Virus record (IMG/VR): IMGVR_UViG_3300022752_000020
Span: 95,921 to 159,920 of that record
DNA: 64,000 nucleotides
Source: a virus
Reading direction: 5' to 3' (one strand)
Position numbers and translations under genes: made by a program. The notes under the pieces are model-generated. The model made no database searches. It saw only the letters and a program-made list of their open reading frames with translations, and had not been told where the DNA came from. Positions 20,801 through 29,630 of the stretch are shown here, one piece after another. Position 1 is the first letter of the stretch, and every line of letters begins with the position of its first letter.

Positions 20801-23800
20801 GTGATATTGTAAAATATAAAGAATTTTTTTATACTGCCACTCAACGAATAGATGGTACAGATGAATTTAATCCTAGTGTTTGGCAAAGACTAAGTCAAAC
20901 ACCTACTAGTAAACTATTACCTAATTGGGATTATAAATCTTTACAATTTTTAGATTTTTATGACCTAGACAGTGATAACTTTGATAGCAATCAACAGGCC
21001 ATAGCTCAACATCTTATTGGTTATCAAAAACGTCAATACTTAAACAATATCATTAAAAATGATGTAAGTGAATTTAAATTCTATCAAGGAATGATAACCG
21101 AAAAAGGCACTTTAAATTCACTTAACAAGCTATTTGATGTATTAGGACCAGATAATAAAGAAAGTTTAGAATTTTTAGAAGAATGGGCTGTACGTGTAGG
21201 TACTTATGGAGCAACTAATACATTTGATGAGATAGAGTTTGTATTAGATGAAATTAAGTGGAAAACCGAACCTCAAGCTTTCGAATTAGTTAATGAAATT
21301 GATCCAACTAAAAAAGATTATGTAATTAGACAAACTGAAAATGACTTATATCTTAAGCCTCTCAATTACTCTAATAATATTTGGCCAATTGCAACTGATT
21401 ATACAAAATTTCTAAAAACTCCTGGATTTAGTAAAGTAGAATTTGCAAAACTTATATTAGATGATTTGACAGATATCATAACACTTCAAGATACAGAATC
21501 AATAGATATAAATGTAGGCGAATACGCTTGGTGTGGTTTTCAAACAAAAATTAATCAATTTGGCGATGATTGGAATATATTTAGATATAACAAACTAGAT
21601 GTAACAGTGTCTAATGTTACAGTAAGCACTACTAATTTAATTATTACATTTAATGTTTGGCCTAACTTTGTTATTGGAGATGTGGTTAGATTTGTCAGTA
21701 ATTATGAAAAATTTAATAAATTTTATAGAATTAATAATATAAATCAAAGTTCTAAAACTATCACAGTGATAAAGGACAAAGATTTTCAAATTAATGAATT
21801 ACAAAATAACACAGTTCAAACTTATGCATTTAATAATCAAAGATATAACGATATTGATCAGGTAACTATTCCTAAATATGTTAATACAGACACTAATTTA
21901 TGGCCTTATGGTGAATTATTATGGTTTACAGATAACGGTAAAAATAGTATTTGGAAAAATACTAATGTATATAAACAAGAAGTTATAACAAATTTCAGTA
22001 ATTTTGATAATCAAGAATTTGGTTATACTGTAGCAGTAAATGAAGATTCTACAGTACTAGCAGTGATGTCAAGAACAGATGAAGTATGGCGTAGTAGTTG
22101 GCAATCTGGAACAACATATCAAAAGAATAACCTAGTATATAGAGATAATAAGTTTTGGCAATGTATTTCTGCTACAAGCACTCGGGCCATATTTAATCCC
22201 AATAAATATATTACAAATGTAGAAATAATTGAATCAACTCCTGGACAAAAAATATTTACATGTGATAGTGTAGAATATTTACAAGTAGGATCCTTAGTAG
22301 AAATAGTTGGTGTATTTGTAGGCTCTGCTCAAATTATAGATCATGTTGATGGCAAAACTTATAAAGTTAGACAAATAATTAACAATGCTAACCAAAATGA
22401 TTTTATTTTAGAAAATTTAGATGGCAGTAATTTAACATTGGCAGTTGGTGTAGCTAGTAGTGTAAGCTTTTTATTAAAAGGTGATTGGACTGAAACTAAT
22501 CAATCTACTAGACAAGTATTAATATATGTTAAGCCTTATCTGAGTACACAATGGGCCAAAAAACAAGTTATCTATGCTGAATCAAATGTATTCAATTTTG
22601 GTTCGAGTATCAATATAGATAAAAATGGAAGATTTATTTCAATAACTGGTATACGAAAAAAAGTTAGTAATAATCAATTAGAATCTGCTGTATATCTTTA
22701 TAGTATACCTCAAAAAATAGTTACCTTTAGTAGTAACTTTAGACTGACCACTGGGAATAGATTAGATTATGTGAATAATAAAATCGTTATACCAGGTCAT
22801 CTACTATCAGAAGGGACATTAGTAAAGTATTCAACATCTGATACGCCATTAAAGGGCTTAGAAAATAATCAGGAGTATTATGTAGAAACTCTTGATAGTG
22901 AAAGTTTTAGACTTACTCGAGATGTAGATTTAATTGATTTAATTATATTACAAAAAAGTGTATCTGGAACTCACTATATTACTAATTTAAATATAGCTCA
23001 GAATTACAGTTTAACTACAATAATATCAAATACTGAAACTACTGATATCAACTTTGGAAGTAAAGTAAAATTTGCATTGGTTCCTAATGCTAATCCTAAT
23101 TTAAGTTATTATAAAATTTACATTAGTAGCTATGAAAAGGGAGTGTTTGTTTATGAATATACTAGTTCAATAGGACCAGGACTTAACATAGATAATAATA
23201 ATCTTACGGGCTTTGCCTATGATTTTGATGTCAATAGCGACGGAACAAGAATTGTTGTTAGTGCTCCTACTCAAGGAAAAATATTCTTTTATAATAATTC
23301 ATATATACCAACAAGTATAATAAGAACAACTAGCGAAGGTTTTGGACAAAGTTTGAGTTTAAATAATGATGGTTCTTATTTGGCTGCTAGTAGTCCATTA
23401 GAGGACGGTGTAAAAACTGATCAGGGTAAGGTTAGAATATATAAACTTACTGGTAGCACTTATATTTTAGATCAAACCATAGAAGATCGTAATCCAGAGA
23501 CTAATGAGGAATTTGGTTATTATATTAAGTTTATTAACAATCAAGATAATATAGCAAAAACACTTGTAATTTACAGTAGGAAAGCTGATAGTTTTACATT
23601 AGATACTTACGATGATGTTACATATCCTCAAATAGGTGAATCTAATACTGTGGTAGATGTAGGTAGAATAGACATATATGATAGATATTTGACCAAATAT
23701 ATCTATTCTGAATCACTGCCTGCAAGTAATATACCTTTAACTACGCCATATAGTTTGGCTATAGGTGAAAATACTGTAATTTTAGGCAATCCAAACGTGC

Positions 23801-26800
23801 TTAAGGATAACAAACGAGATGGTAAATTGTATCTCTACACTAAAAAAGCAAACACTTATAGTTGGCAAAAGTATATTCAACAACAACCCAATATTAAACT
23901 AGATTGGTTTAAAAAGATATTTGTTTATAATAAAAAGAATAACAGTTTTATAAGTTATCTTGATATAATTGATCCTGTACAGGGTAAGATAGCAGGGGTA
24001 GCAGAACAGGAATTAAAGTTTAAAACTTACTACGATCCTGCTACATATTCCTTCAAAAATAGTACATTTAGTAAAACAGTAGCAGTAGATAGAGGTATAG
24101 CTTGGACAGATAAACATGTTGGAATGTTATGGTGGGATCTACGACGTGCTAAATTTTTAGATGCAGGATTAGGTGATGTTGTTTATAATAACAGTGTATG
24201 GAATACGTTATTCCCAACAGCCAGTATTGACATCTATGAATGGGTGGAAAGCAAATTATTACCCAGTAAATGGGATACATTAGCTGACACTGTTGAAGGA
24301 TTTGCTGATGGCATTAGTGGAACTAGTTTATATGGTGATAATGTATACAGTACCAAAACTAGTTATGATACTTTAGGTAAAAAAAATATAACAACTTACT
24401 ATTTTTGGGTAAAAAATAAACGCATAACACCCAATATAAAGGATAGAAAATATAGTGCTTCGGATGTAGTCAGTTTAATTGAAAATCCTAAAAATTACAA
24501 TATAAAATATATTCAATTTACATCAAGAAATAGTTGGGGATTAGTCAATGTTAAAAATGTTTTAGATAAAAAGGATGTAGCCTTAAGTGTGCAATATTGG
24601 AATTATGAACCAGATGATCTTAAGATACACAGTGAATTTAAAATATTGAGTAATAATGAAAAAACTGTAATACCAGCTAGTATTGAGGAAAAATGGTTTG
24701 ATAGTCTAGTAGGGTTTGATAAAAAAGGACGTATGTTACCAAATTTAAAATTAAGTCCTAAACTTAGATATGGGATAGAAAATAAACCAAACCAAACTAT
24801 GTTTGTTAATAGATTGGAAGCATTAAAGATTTTTATAGAAAATTTAAATTACGAATTAAAAGATATTCAAATAGACAATGTTGATCTACAAGATTTATAT
24901 CTAAAAGATAATATTCCTGAATTTAAATTTGGATATTATGATTATGTTAAAGATTTTTATGAAGAATTAGTTTATATTGTTGTTCAAACCTTTCAACCTG
25001 GATCATTATTACCTATTATATCAAACGGTAGACTTAGCAGTGTAAAAATATTAAGTCCAGGATCAGGTTATAAATCTGCACCAATAGTTAAAATAAAAGG
25101 TAAAGGATATGATGCAGAAGTTAAAACTCAAATAAACTCATCGGGTTCAATTACAAATGTTAAAATAGTATCAAGTGGTTACGGATACTTAGATGATACA
25201 GAACTTGAAATCAGGCCATTAAGTGTGCTAATTCGTAGTGACAAGTATACTTTGAATGATTGGGCCATATATCATTATATTAACGGAAATTGGATCAAAG
25301 CGAAAACTAAACAATATGATGTCACAGATTACTGGTATTTTATAGATTGGTATGCAAAAGGGTATAATCAATATACTAAAATTGATTATATAGTTAAAGG
25401 ATTCAATGAATTATTAAGCCTAAAAGCTAATATTGGAGATATTGTTCAAATTGAAAATACGCAGGGTACCACAAATTGGACACTGGCGGAAAAAATATCA
25501 AATGATTTAGCTATTGATTATACTAAAATTTATAAAGTTGTTGGAAAGAAAAACGGTGCTATTCAAATAAGCAATAATTTTTATAATTTTAAGTTAAACG
25601 AACAGGGTTATGATGGTTTATTATATGATAGTGATTTATATGATCGAGTTGGAACTATTGAGTTAAAAACTATATTAGATGCCTTAAAAAATAAAATTTT
25701 AATAGACAATCGTAGAAGCATTTATATGAACCTATTTTTCAGTAGTCTGAAGTATATTCTAAAAGAACAACCTTTTGTAGATTGGTTCTTTAAAACTAGC
25801 TTTGTTAAAGTGCTTCACAATGTAGGTGGACTAAAACAAAAAGTTACCTTTAATAACGATAATTTAAGTGATTACGAAAATTACATAAGAGAAGTAAAGC
25901 CATTTAGAACAAAAATAAGAGAATTTGTAAGCATATATGATAATACTGAAAATTCTAATAGTCTAATAACAGACTTTGATGTACCATCTTATGTGAGCCC
26001 AGCAAATGTTATAAGAAATTTATATACTGAATATCAAAATAGTAGTGTATATGTAAATGACAATGTATTGATCAATCAATATCCATATAAGTCATGGATT
26101 GATAATGTTGGATTTGGTATAAAAGAAGTTGTAATTGTTGATTCAGGTCAAGGATATATTGACTATCCTAATATCAAAATAACAGGTGCTTGTAAGAGAC
26201 CTGCTAAGATTAAAATTTATATAAGTAGAGCCAAAATTAGTAAAATTGATATTTTAGATGCAGGTGAAGGATATTTTACTCCACCTACAATTAAATTAGA
26301 AGGTCAATTTACTCAAGATGGATACGAAGCTAAAGTAATAGCAATATTAGGAAATAACCCAATTAGATCTAATCATATTGCAATGAAATTTGATAGATAT
26401 GCTAAGGAAACTATTGCAAACGTACAAGATATTAATGTTATAGAGAATTTTATAGGTGATTCAAGTACAACAAGTTTTATATTAAAATATAGTCCAGAAA
26501 TAATTAGAAACAAAATTAATGTTTATGTTAATAATGTCCAATTATTCAATAATCAATTTTCTATTACTAAAACAAGTAATAATGACAAAAAATATAAAGT
26601 TTATTTAGGAAATTTAATATTAACGAAAGCCCCAGTTGATAACGCCGCAATTAGAATAGAATATGTAAAAGATTTTAATAACCTTAATGCACTAGAAAGA
26701 ATCAAGCATTACTATACACCAACAGCAGGAATGCTGGGATTAGAATTTGATCAACTTATGACAGGTATAGATTATGCTGGAGTTAGTATTACAGGTATAG

Positions 26801-29628
26801 GATTTGATAAAGTTAATACTTGGGATGGAGAATATACTTGGAGCAGTAAAGGATGGGACGCAGGTGATCCTACAGATGACGAGCGATATGATATAATAAT
26901 TGACGGTGGTAATTTACCTAAATTAAATGCTGCCTACAGAACAGCTAATGGTATACGTGCAGAAGATATTATCATTGATGGGGATAGTTTTATTACTCCA
27001 ATGACTAGTCCAGCTCCAGAAGAAATGGTACCAGGACACACAGCAGATACATTGGCTATCAAAGTTTTTGAGCGTAATATCAGTGTAACTAGTGAAATAA
27101 ACTGTGTAAGATACATTACAGATGGTATATCTAATGAATTTAAACTGGACGTTTATCCTAATAATGAACAAGCTATTATAGTAAAACTAGATGATAATGT
27201 ACTAGATTCTAATCAATATGTATTTGATTATAACACATTAACACTAACTTTAATACAGACACCACCAATTAATAAAGATCTTAGCATAATTTGTTTTGGA
27301 TTTAATGGAAATAATTTGCTGGCCATAGATAAAGTAGTTGTTACTGAACGTAGCGATACTGTAATTTTAAATACAGATTGGCAGGATAATATCAGTGTAT
27401 ATACTGTTGTTGCTGGTGATCCGACTGATTGCATACCATTTCAAACATTTGGTGCCTATCAGTCTAATATACCCTACAAATTAAATGATAAAGTTGTCTA
27501 TCAAAATCAATTATTCCAATCTAACATTAATAATAATTTTAATAATGTTCCATTAATTTATAGTGAAAATGATAGAGCATTTATTGTAAACAATACTTTT
27601 TGGACTAAAATAAAAGATGGTGTAACTGCTTATGCAAATATAAACAAAATAGCAGTATTACTTCCAATTACAGTGGATGTAGGAGATGTAATTGTTTATA
27701 GTGTTTTCATTGGAGATACTAAAGATCAAAGTGTACTAACTAAAGAAATTGTAGTTTCTAATGGCACTAGTACTCAATATACCCTAAGTAATTTTGTTGG
27801 TTATAGTTTTCCCTTAGCCAGTAACACTCTAGTAAGAATTAATAATACTGTTCTTAACAGTATAGATCAATTTAAATTTACTCTAAAAAATAGAGTAACA
27901 AAATACATTATACCCCTTAATAAAGGTGATATAGATGTTTACTCTAGTAATGATTATGAAGTTTATATTAATTCTATTAAAGTACCTGATGCTATTGCAT
28001 ACACTTTGAACTTATTAGATAATACTATTACAATTAAACCTAATTATTATAGAGAAAATGCTGAAGTATTAGTTGCCATAACAAAATTTAGTGATTATAC
28101 TATAAGTAACGCCACAGGTAAATCTGTTTTAACACTAAGACAAACATATCCCGCAGGTACAAGAATTGAAGTTATAGCTATGACTAATCACGATATTTTA
28201 AAAATCAATCGTAATTATTTGACTATAGAAAAAAATGTTAATGCCCTAACAGATAATATCTATAAAGCTGTTTTAATGGAAGCCAGCGGAGGTATATTAT
28301 ACTTAGGACAAGAAATAGTTAATAGTAATTATGTTTGGGTAACCAAGAATAAACAACTATTAGTTCCTTTATTAGATTATCAACTTAGAGAAGATAAGAG
28401 TAGCATAAAATTATCTAAAACACCAAGCGAAAATGATGTTTTTGGTTTAATAACATTTACCAGTAATATAGTTCGTAATCCAGTTAGTTTTATGCAGTTT
28501 AAAGATATGTTAAATGACTTTAGTTATAAACGTCTTAACAAATATAGAACTACTAGATTAAAAAATAATCTTAATCAAAATGATAAAGAAATTATAATAG
28601 AAGATAGTGATCATATCGCAGACGGATTAAGAGACAGCAATACTTCTGGTGTAATATATGTTAATGGAGAAAGAATTGAATACTTTGTAAGAACTGGTAA
28701 TAAATTAAGTGAAATACGCAGAGGAACTAGAGGAACTGGAGTCCCCCAGATTCATAAAGCTGGTGTAGAAGTTTATGATATTGGTATAGCAGAAACTATA
28801 CCATATAGAGATACTACATCAATTTATAAAATTTTGGGAACATGGATACCTAGTTATAGATATCTAATAAACGATATTGTTACCTATAATAATGAAAACT
28901 GGATATCAATAACTGGAATTAATTATGACTTATGGACTGCTACTAAAACTTATAAGCTCAATCAACAAATAATCTTTAATCATAACTTATACATAGCTAT
29001 TAAAGACATAGATGGAACAGTAACCAATACTAATAAATCTCCAAACACTGAAAATACTTGGTGGCAATTAGAAAAAACAGGAGTAACACAATATCCTAGT
29101 TTGACTAATACAAATTGGGAAAAAACTAAAATAGCATATTTTGATGATTTTAGCTCTGTTAATGACCCATATGGGAAAATTGTATTACCTTGGATGCCTA
29201 TAGTACAAACTGATATAAACAATTCTAGCATAAAAACTGTATTAGATACTGAAATTTTTATTGGAACAGAAAGACTTAAAAAGGTACCGTATACAATACA
29301 TGATAGAAATATCAATCCACATAGTCCAGAAGGTGATGTAAACTACCCAAGAGATTTTGTAACTGATGCAACAAATCACAGCACAGTTAATGGCGAAGTT
29401 GTAGTATACATTAAATTAGAAAATGATGTAGCAGTAAATAGTAGAATAACTATAGTAAGAAAACAAGGCAGAGTTTGGAGCGATTTAGGATTTAGTTTGT
29501 CAGAATCAGCTAATAAAGTAGCTGAATTTTTGAAAGTAGATGTGGCTAAATTTCCAGGGACTAACCCAACTTTTGACAGTAGAGGTTATACTATAGACTC
29601 TGGAAATATTAGAACGGATGAGGAATAA
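14881..29628 (+). CDS. Giant baseplate/tail protein in gp7 position (4915 residues)
   Basis: A single uninterrupted frame of 14.7 kb directly after gp6 (TAATG junction), the place of the wedge initiator gp7 in T4-like phages. The N-terminus (about 115-150) has FYSWNPHICWDKFVNYLQYYW, a motif typical of these large proteins. Visible modules are: chitin-binding-type short domains (W...YxxGDxVxYxxxxYxA) near residues 1780, 1960, 2400, 4190, 4655 and 4690; FG-GAP/beta-propeller-like repeats at about 2370-2990 (for example FGQSLSLNNDGSYLAASSP); and two paired GxGY repeats near 3385-3445 and 3750-3823. The modules suggest cell-surface glycan contact. The gp7 equivalence is positional inference. Confidence 0.65.
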   Translation: MSDENTLGIPLDKNEKRKSERFLPQFYRTDSNKKFLSATVDPLIQRGTAKKLSGFIGRKNSKASKANDIFINEVNDERNNYQLEPCLTNEDILGNTTFFKDYIDYINTIDVFGGVTNNHQRLNVQEFYSWNPHICWDKFVNYLQYYWLPYGPETVRVNGTKTLDIVSTFKVEIVDEGDNFAYLMTPDALTRNPALRLYRGETYKFEINAEAHPLSIRTARVSSTSPEFRGSVSFNYNQHGSNNFVVDILTDFDVVHLEKQQKFVSSSTGLMRANVKAQDGTVRIINSSQTDHLTNVVSITPTAQNLLKIDDEVIFDSNISGSTGVLGSLEPNQTYYIKSFVYDNPPPPPEGIAPTPRKIIGFTLNYVPAVNLFAEVYVNGNKLKQSEFNFYTNDKRKRVLNIQSNIGQDDIVILDFFKLKENDQFRYFDGIKTFEYLNDKLVETKNFSVSKGILEFTVSADAPDVLYYVSNIDPNTSGLIKIFDITENTSIDVDAEIVGKINYTSRGIDLSNGMKIKFGGLVYPESYRDRDFFVEGVGEGIKLIDVKTLEVVTDIAYNVDVNFDTSGYDELAFNNINYAALDKDYIVINRSSRDRNPWTRYNRWFHKDVIEKTAKILGKVAVFDQSQRAIRPIIEFNPNLRLHNFGNTSKKNIDLVDNFTKDAFSTIEGSLGYIVDGIELFNGHRIIFTADSDIRVKNKIYKVEFINVFNEDTGITKRLIHLAEESDAIPHELETVLVLAGKEYGSNMVWFDGSNWLKGQAKTSLNQAPLFALFDKEGRALNDSNKYDGSTFIGTKLFSYRIGNGSIDKELGFSLTYKNINNIGDIVFDFNLSVDTFKYKQENKVVEESISNKFLQYYTASNELSLVNGWTRNNIENVQPIIRIFKQEYIEKNGLKQIQINNFPLDVFEDSIDLEDLRIKVYVNNKKLSETEYELYQGIDIKYIRLENDIENDDIVTLKIYTKKPKSTSKGYYEFPINFQNNPLNEDVTTFTLGEVIDHVDSIVDNVDSFYGIYPGPSNLRDIGYLSSKGTKFVQHSGSINLSLYHLANTDANIVRALEKSMFDYNNFKKSFMYNTEYLEEGLSDKDAVDKLLQSINQNKTMNMAYYFSDMLAYLGEKNTQFKIKEFVQTKFPLTENFTLTTMTPKAVYIYVNKQQLIYEKDYNFTGDGFVEIFIELKEDDIVDMYEYASTDGCFIPPTPTSLGLYPKYEPKIYLDTTLITPQYVIQGHDGSIILAFNDFRDNLILELEKRIFNNIKINYDPKILDIYDYIQGPNRPTSYSKDEFNQVLAPNFFKWTTYVDKDYTKSQLYIQSNPFTYNYSEIQSFDFTPLPGYWRGIYKWYFDTDRIHLCPWESLGFSIEPKWWQAVYGPAPYTSDNLILWNDLKEGLVREPNKPIRVINKFIKPVLENIPTNSNGALVNPIQANLATGLFNARTEKNYVFGDISPVENAWRRSSYYPFAMLKTMILLTPNRVFSVYFDRSRILRDQTGQLVYEPTGKRIKLKDILITNTINEQERVQTSGLVNYIVDYLITRKPQALENYKFDLKNLSNKIGHRLSGFSSEEKFNLILDSRNINSTTSVFVPKENYKIFLNTGSPTKKLFYSGVIITKLLTRYGLGYEIKGYSQNQPFFYYFPWSKSGYNINIGGISESYINYESNQTYVIGNIVKVLDNYYRVKISHNSGPNVDYTLLEKLPSLPIVGGVDAEFRSEFSSIPQVLNYGTILYSVQDVVDFILGYGEYLKSKGFIFDSYIAELKDVGRWELSSKEFMFWITQNWGTGKDYYDEWKPQTNYRSGDLIINNNLFYSVRQDHTTTEIFDVRNYIPVENIDSSGASAISLSPAALGISLGLQYNVVDNIISPLDYEIFKSDGSKYEPNDLNYYRDGNKFTIKPKNEEQGIYGVGFHLVQKEHVLVIDNVTQFNDIIYNTSTGYRQERLKIYGYKTIDWNGSFDSPGFVYDSAYLNEWSTWTDYNVGDIVKYKEFFYTATQRIDGTDEFNPSVWQRLSQTPTSKLLPNWDYKSLQFLDFYDLDSDNFDSNQQAIAQHLIGYQKRQYLNNIIKNDVSEFKFYQGMITEKGTLNSLNKLFDVLGPDNKESLEFLEEWAVRVGTYGATNTFDEIEFVLDEIKWKTEPQAFELVNEIDPTKKDYVIRQTENDLYLKPLNYSNNIWPIATDYTKFLKTPGFSKVEFAKLILDDLTDIITLQDTESIDINVGEYAWCGFQTKINQFGDDWNIFRYNKLDVTVSNVTVSTTNLIITFNVWPNFVIGDVVRFVSNYEKFNKFYRINNINQSSKTITVIKDKDFQINELQNNTVQTYAFNNQRYNDIDQVTIPKYVNTDTNLWPYGELLWFTDNGKNSIWKNTNVYKQEVITNFSNFDNQEFGYTVAVNEDSTVLAVMSRTDEVWRSSWQSGTTYQKNNLVYRDNKFWQCISATSTRAIFNPNKYITNVEIIESTPGQKIFTCDSVEYLQVGSLVEIVGVFVGSAQIIDHVDGKTYKVRQIINNANQNDFILENLDGSNLTLAVGVASSVSFLLKGDWTETNQSTRQVLIYVKPYLSTQWAKKQVIYAESNVFNFGSSINIDKNGRFISITGIRKKVSNNQLESAVYLYSIPQKIVTFSSNFRLTTGNRLDYVNNKIVIPGHLLSEGTLVKYSTSDTPLKGLENNQEYYVETLDSESFRLTRDVDLIDLIILQKSVSGTHYITNLNIAQNYSLTTIISNTETTDINFGSKVKFALVPNANPNLSYYKIYISSYEKGVFVYEYTSSIGPGLNIDNNNLTGFAYDFDVNSDGTRIVVSAPTQGKIFFYNNSYIPTSIIRTTSEGFGQSLSLNNDGSYLAASSPLEDGVKTDQGKVRIYKLTGSTYILDQTIEDRNPETNEEFGYYIKFINNQDNIAKTLVIYSRKADSFTLDTYDDVTYPQIGESNTVVDVGRIDIYDRYLTKYIYSESLPASNIPLTTPYSLAIGENTVILGNPNVLKDNKRDGKLYLYTKKANTYSWQKYIQQQPNIKLDWFKKIFVYNKKNNSFISYLDIIDPVQGKIAGVAEQELKFKTYYDPATYSFKNSTFSKTVAVDRGIAWTDKHVGMLWWDLRRAKFLDAGLGDVVYNNSVWNTLFPTASIDIYEWVESKLLPSKWDTLADTVEGFADGISGTSLYGDNVYSTKTSYDTLGKKNITTYYFWVKNKRITPNIKDRKYSASDVVSLIENPKNYNIKYIQFTSRNSWGLVNVKNVLDKKDVALSVQYWNYEPDDLKIHSEFKILSNNEKTVIPASIEEKWFDSLVGFDKKGRMLPNLKLSPKLRYGIENKPNQTMFVNRLEALKIFIENLNYELKDIQIDNVDLQDLYLKDNIPEFKFGYYDYVKDFYEELVYIVVQTFQPGSLLPIISNGRLSSVKILSPGSGYKSAPIVKIKGKGYDAEVKTQINSSGSITNVKIVSSGYGYLDDTELEIRPLSVLIRSDKYTLNDWAIYHYINGNWIKAKTKQYDVTDYWYFIDWYAKGYNQYTKIDYIVKGFNELLSLKANIGDIVQIENTQGTTNWTLAEKISNDLAIDYTKIYKVVGKKNGAIQISNNFYNFKLNEQGYDGLLYDSDLYDRVGTIELKTILDALKNKILIDNRRSIYMNLFFSSLKYILKEQPFVDWFFKTSFVKVLHNVGGLKQKVTFNNDNLSDYENYIREVKPFRTKIREFVSIYDNTENSNSLITDFDVPSYVSPANVIRNLYTEYQNSSVYVNDNVLINQYPYKSWIDNVGFGIKEVVIVDSGQGYIDYPNIKITGACKRPAKIKIYISRAKISKIDILDAGEGYFTPPTIKLEGQFTQDGYEAKVIAILGNNPIRSNHIAMKFDRYAKETIANVQDINVIENFIGDSSTTSFILKYSPEIIRNKINVYVNNVQLFNNQFSITKTSNNDKKYKVYLGNLILTKAPVDNAAIRIEYVKDFNNLNALERIKHYYTPTAGMLGLEFDQLMTGIDYAGVSITGIGFDKVNTWDGEYTWSSKGWDAGDPTDDERYDIIIDGGNLPKLNAAYRTANGIRAEDIIIDGDSFITPMTSPAPEEMVPGHTADTLAIKVFERNISVTSEINCVRYITDGISNEFKLDVYPNNEQAIIVKLDDNVLDSNQYVFDYNTLTLTLIQTPPINKDLSIICFGFNGNNLLAIDKVVVTERSDTVILNTDWQDNISVYTVVAGDPTDCIPFQTFGAYQSNIPYKLNDKVVYQNQLFQSNINNNFNNVPLIYSENDRAFIVNNTFWTKIKDGVTAYANINKIAVLLPITVDVGDVIVYSVFIGDTKDQSVLTKEIVVSNGTSTQYTLSNFVGYSFPLASNTLVRINNTVLNSIDQFKFTLKNRVTKYIIPLNKGDIDVYSSNDYEVYINSIKVPDAIAYTLNLLDNTITIKPNYYRENAEVLVAITKFSDYTISNATGKSVLTLRQTYPAGTRIEVIAMTNHDILKINRNYLTIEKNVNALTDNIYKAVLMEASGGILYLGQEIVNSNYVWVTKNKQLLVPLLDYQLREDKSSIKLSKTPSENDVFGLITFTSNIVRNPVSFMQFKDMLNDFSYKRLNKYRTTRLKNNLNQNDKEIIIEDSDHIADGLRDSNTSGVIYVNGERIEYFVRTGNKLSEIRRGTRGTGVPQIHKAGVEVYDIGIAETIPYRDTTSIYKILGTWIPSYRYLINDIVTYNNENWISITGINYDLWTATKTYKLNQQIIFNHNLYIAIKDIDGTVTNTNKSPNTENTWWQLEKTGVTQYPSLTNTNWEKTKIAYFDDFSSVNDPYGKIVLPWMPIVQTDINNSSIKTVLDTEIFIGTERLKKVPYTIHDRNINPHSPEGDVNYPRDFVTDATNHSTVNGEVVVYIKLENDVAVNSRITIVRKQGRVWSDLGFSLSESANKVAEFLKVDVAKFPGTNPTFDSRGYTIDSGNIRTDEE

Positions 29629-29630
29629 GC

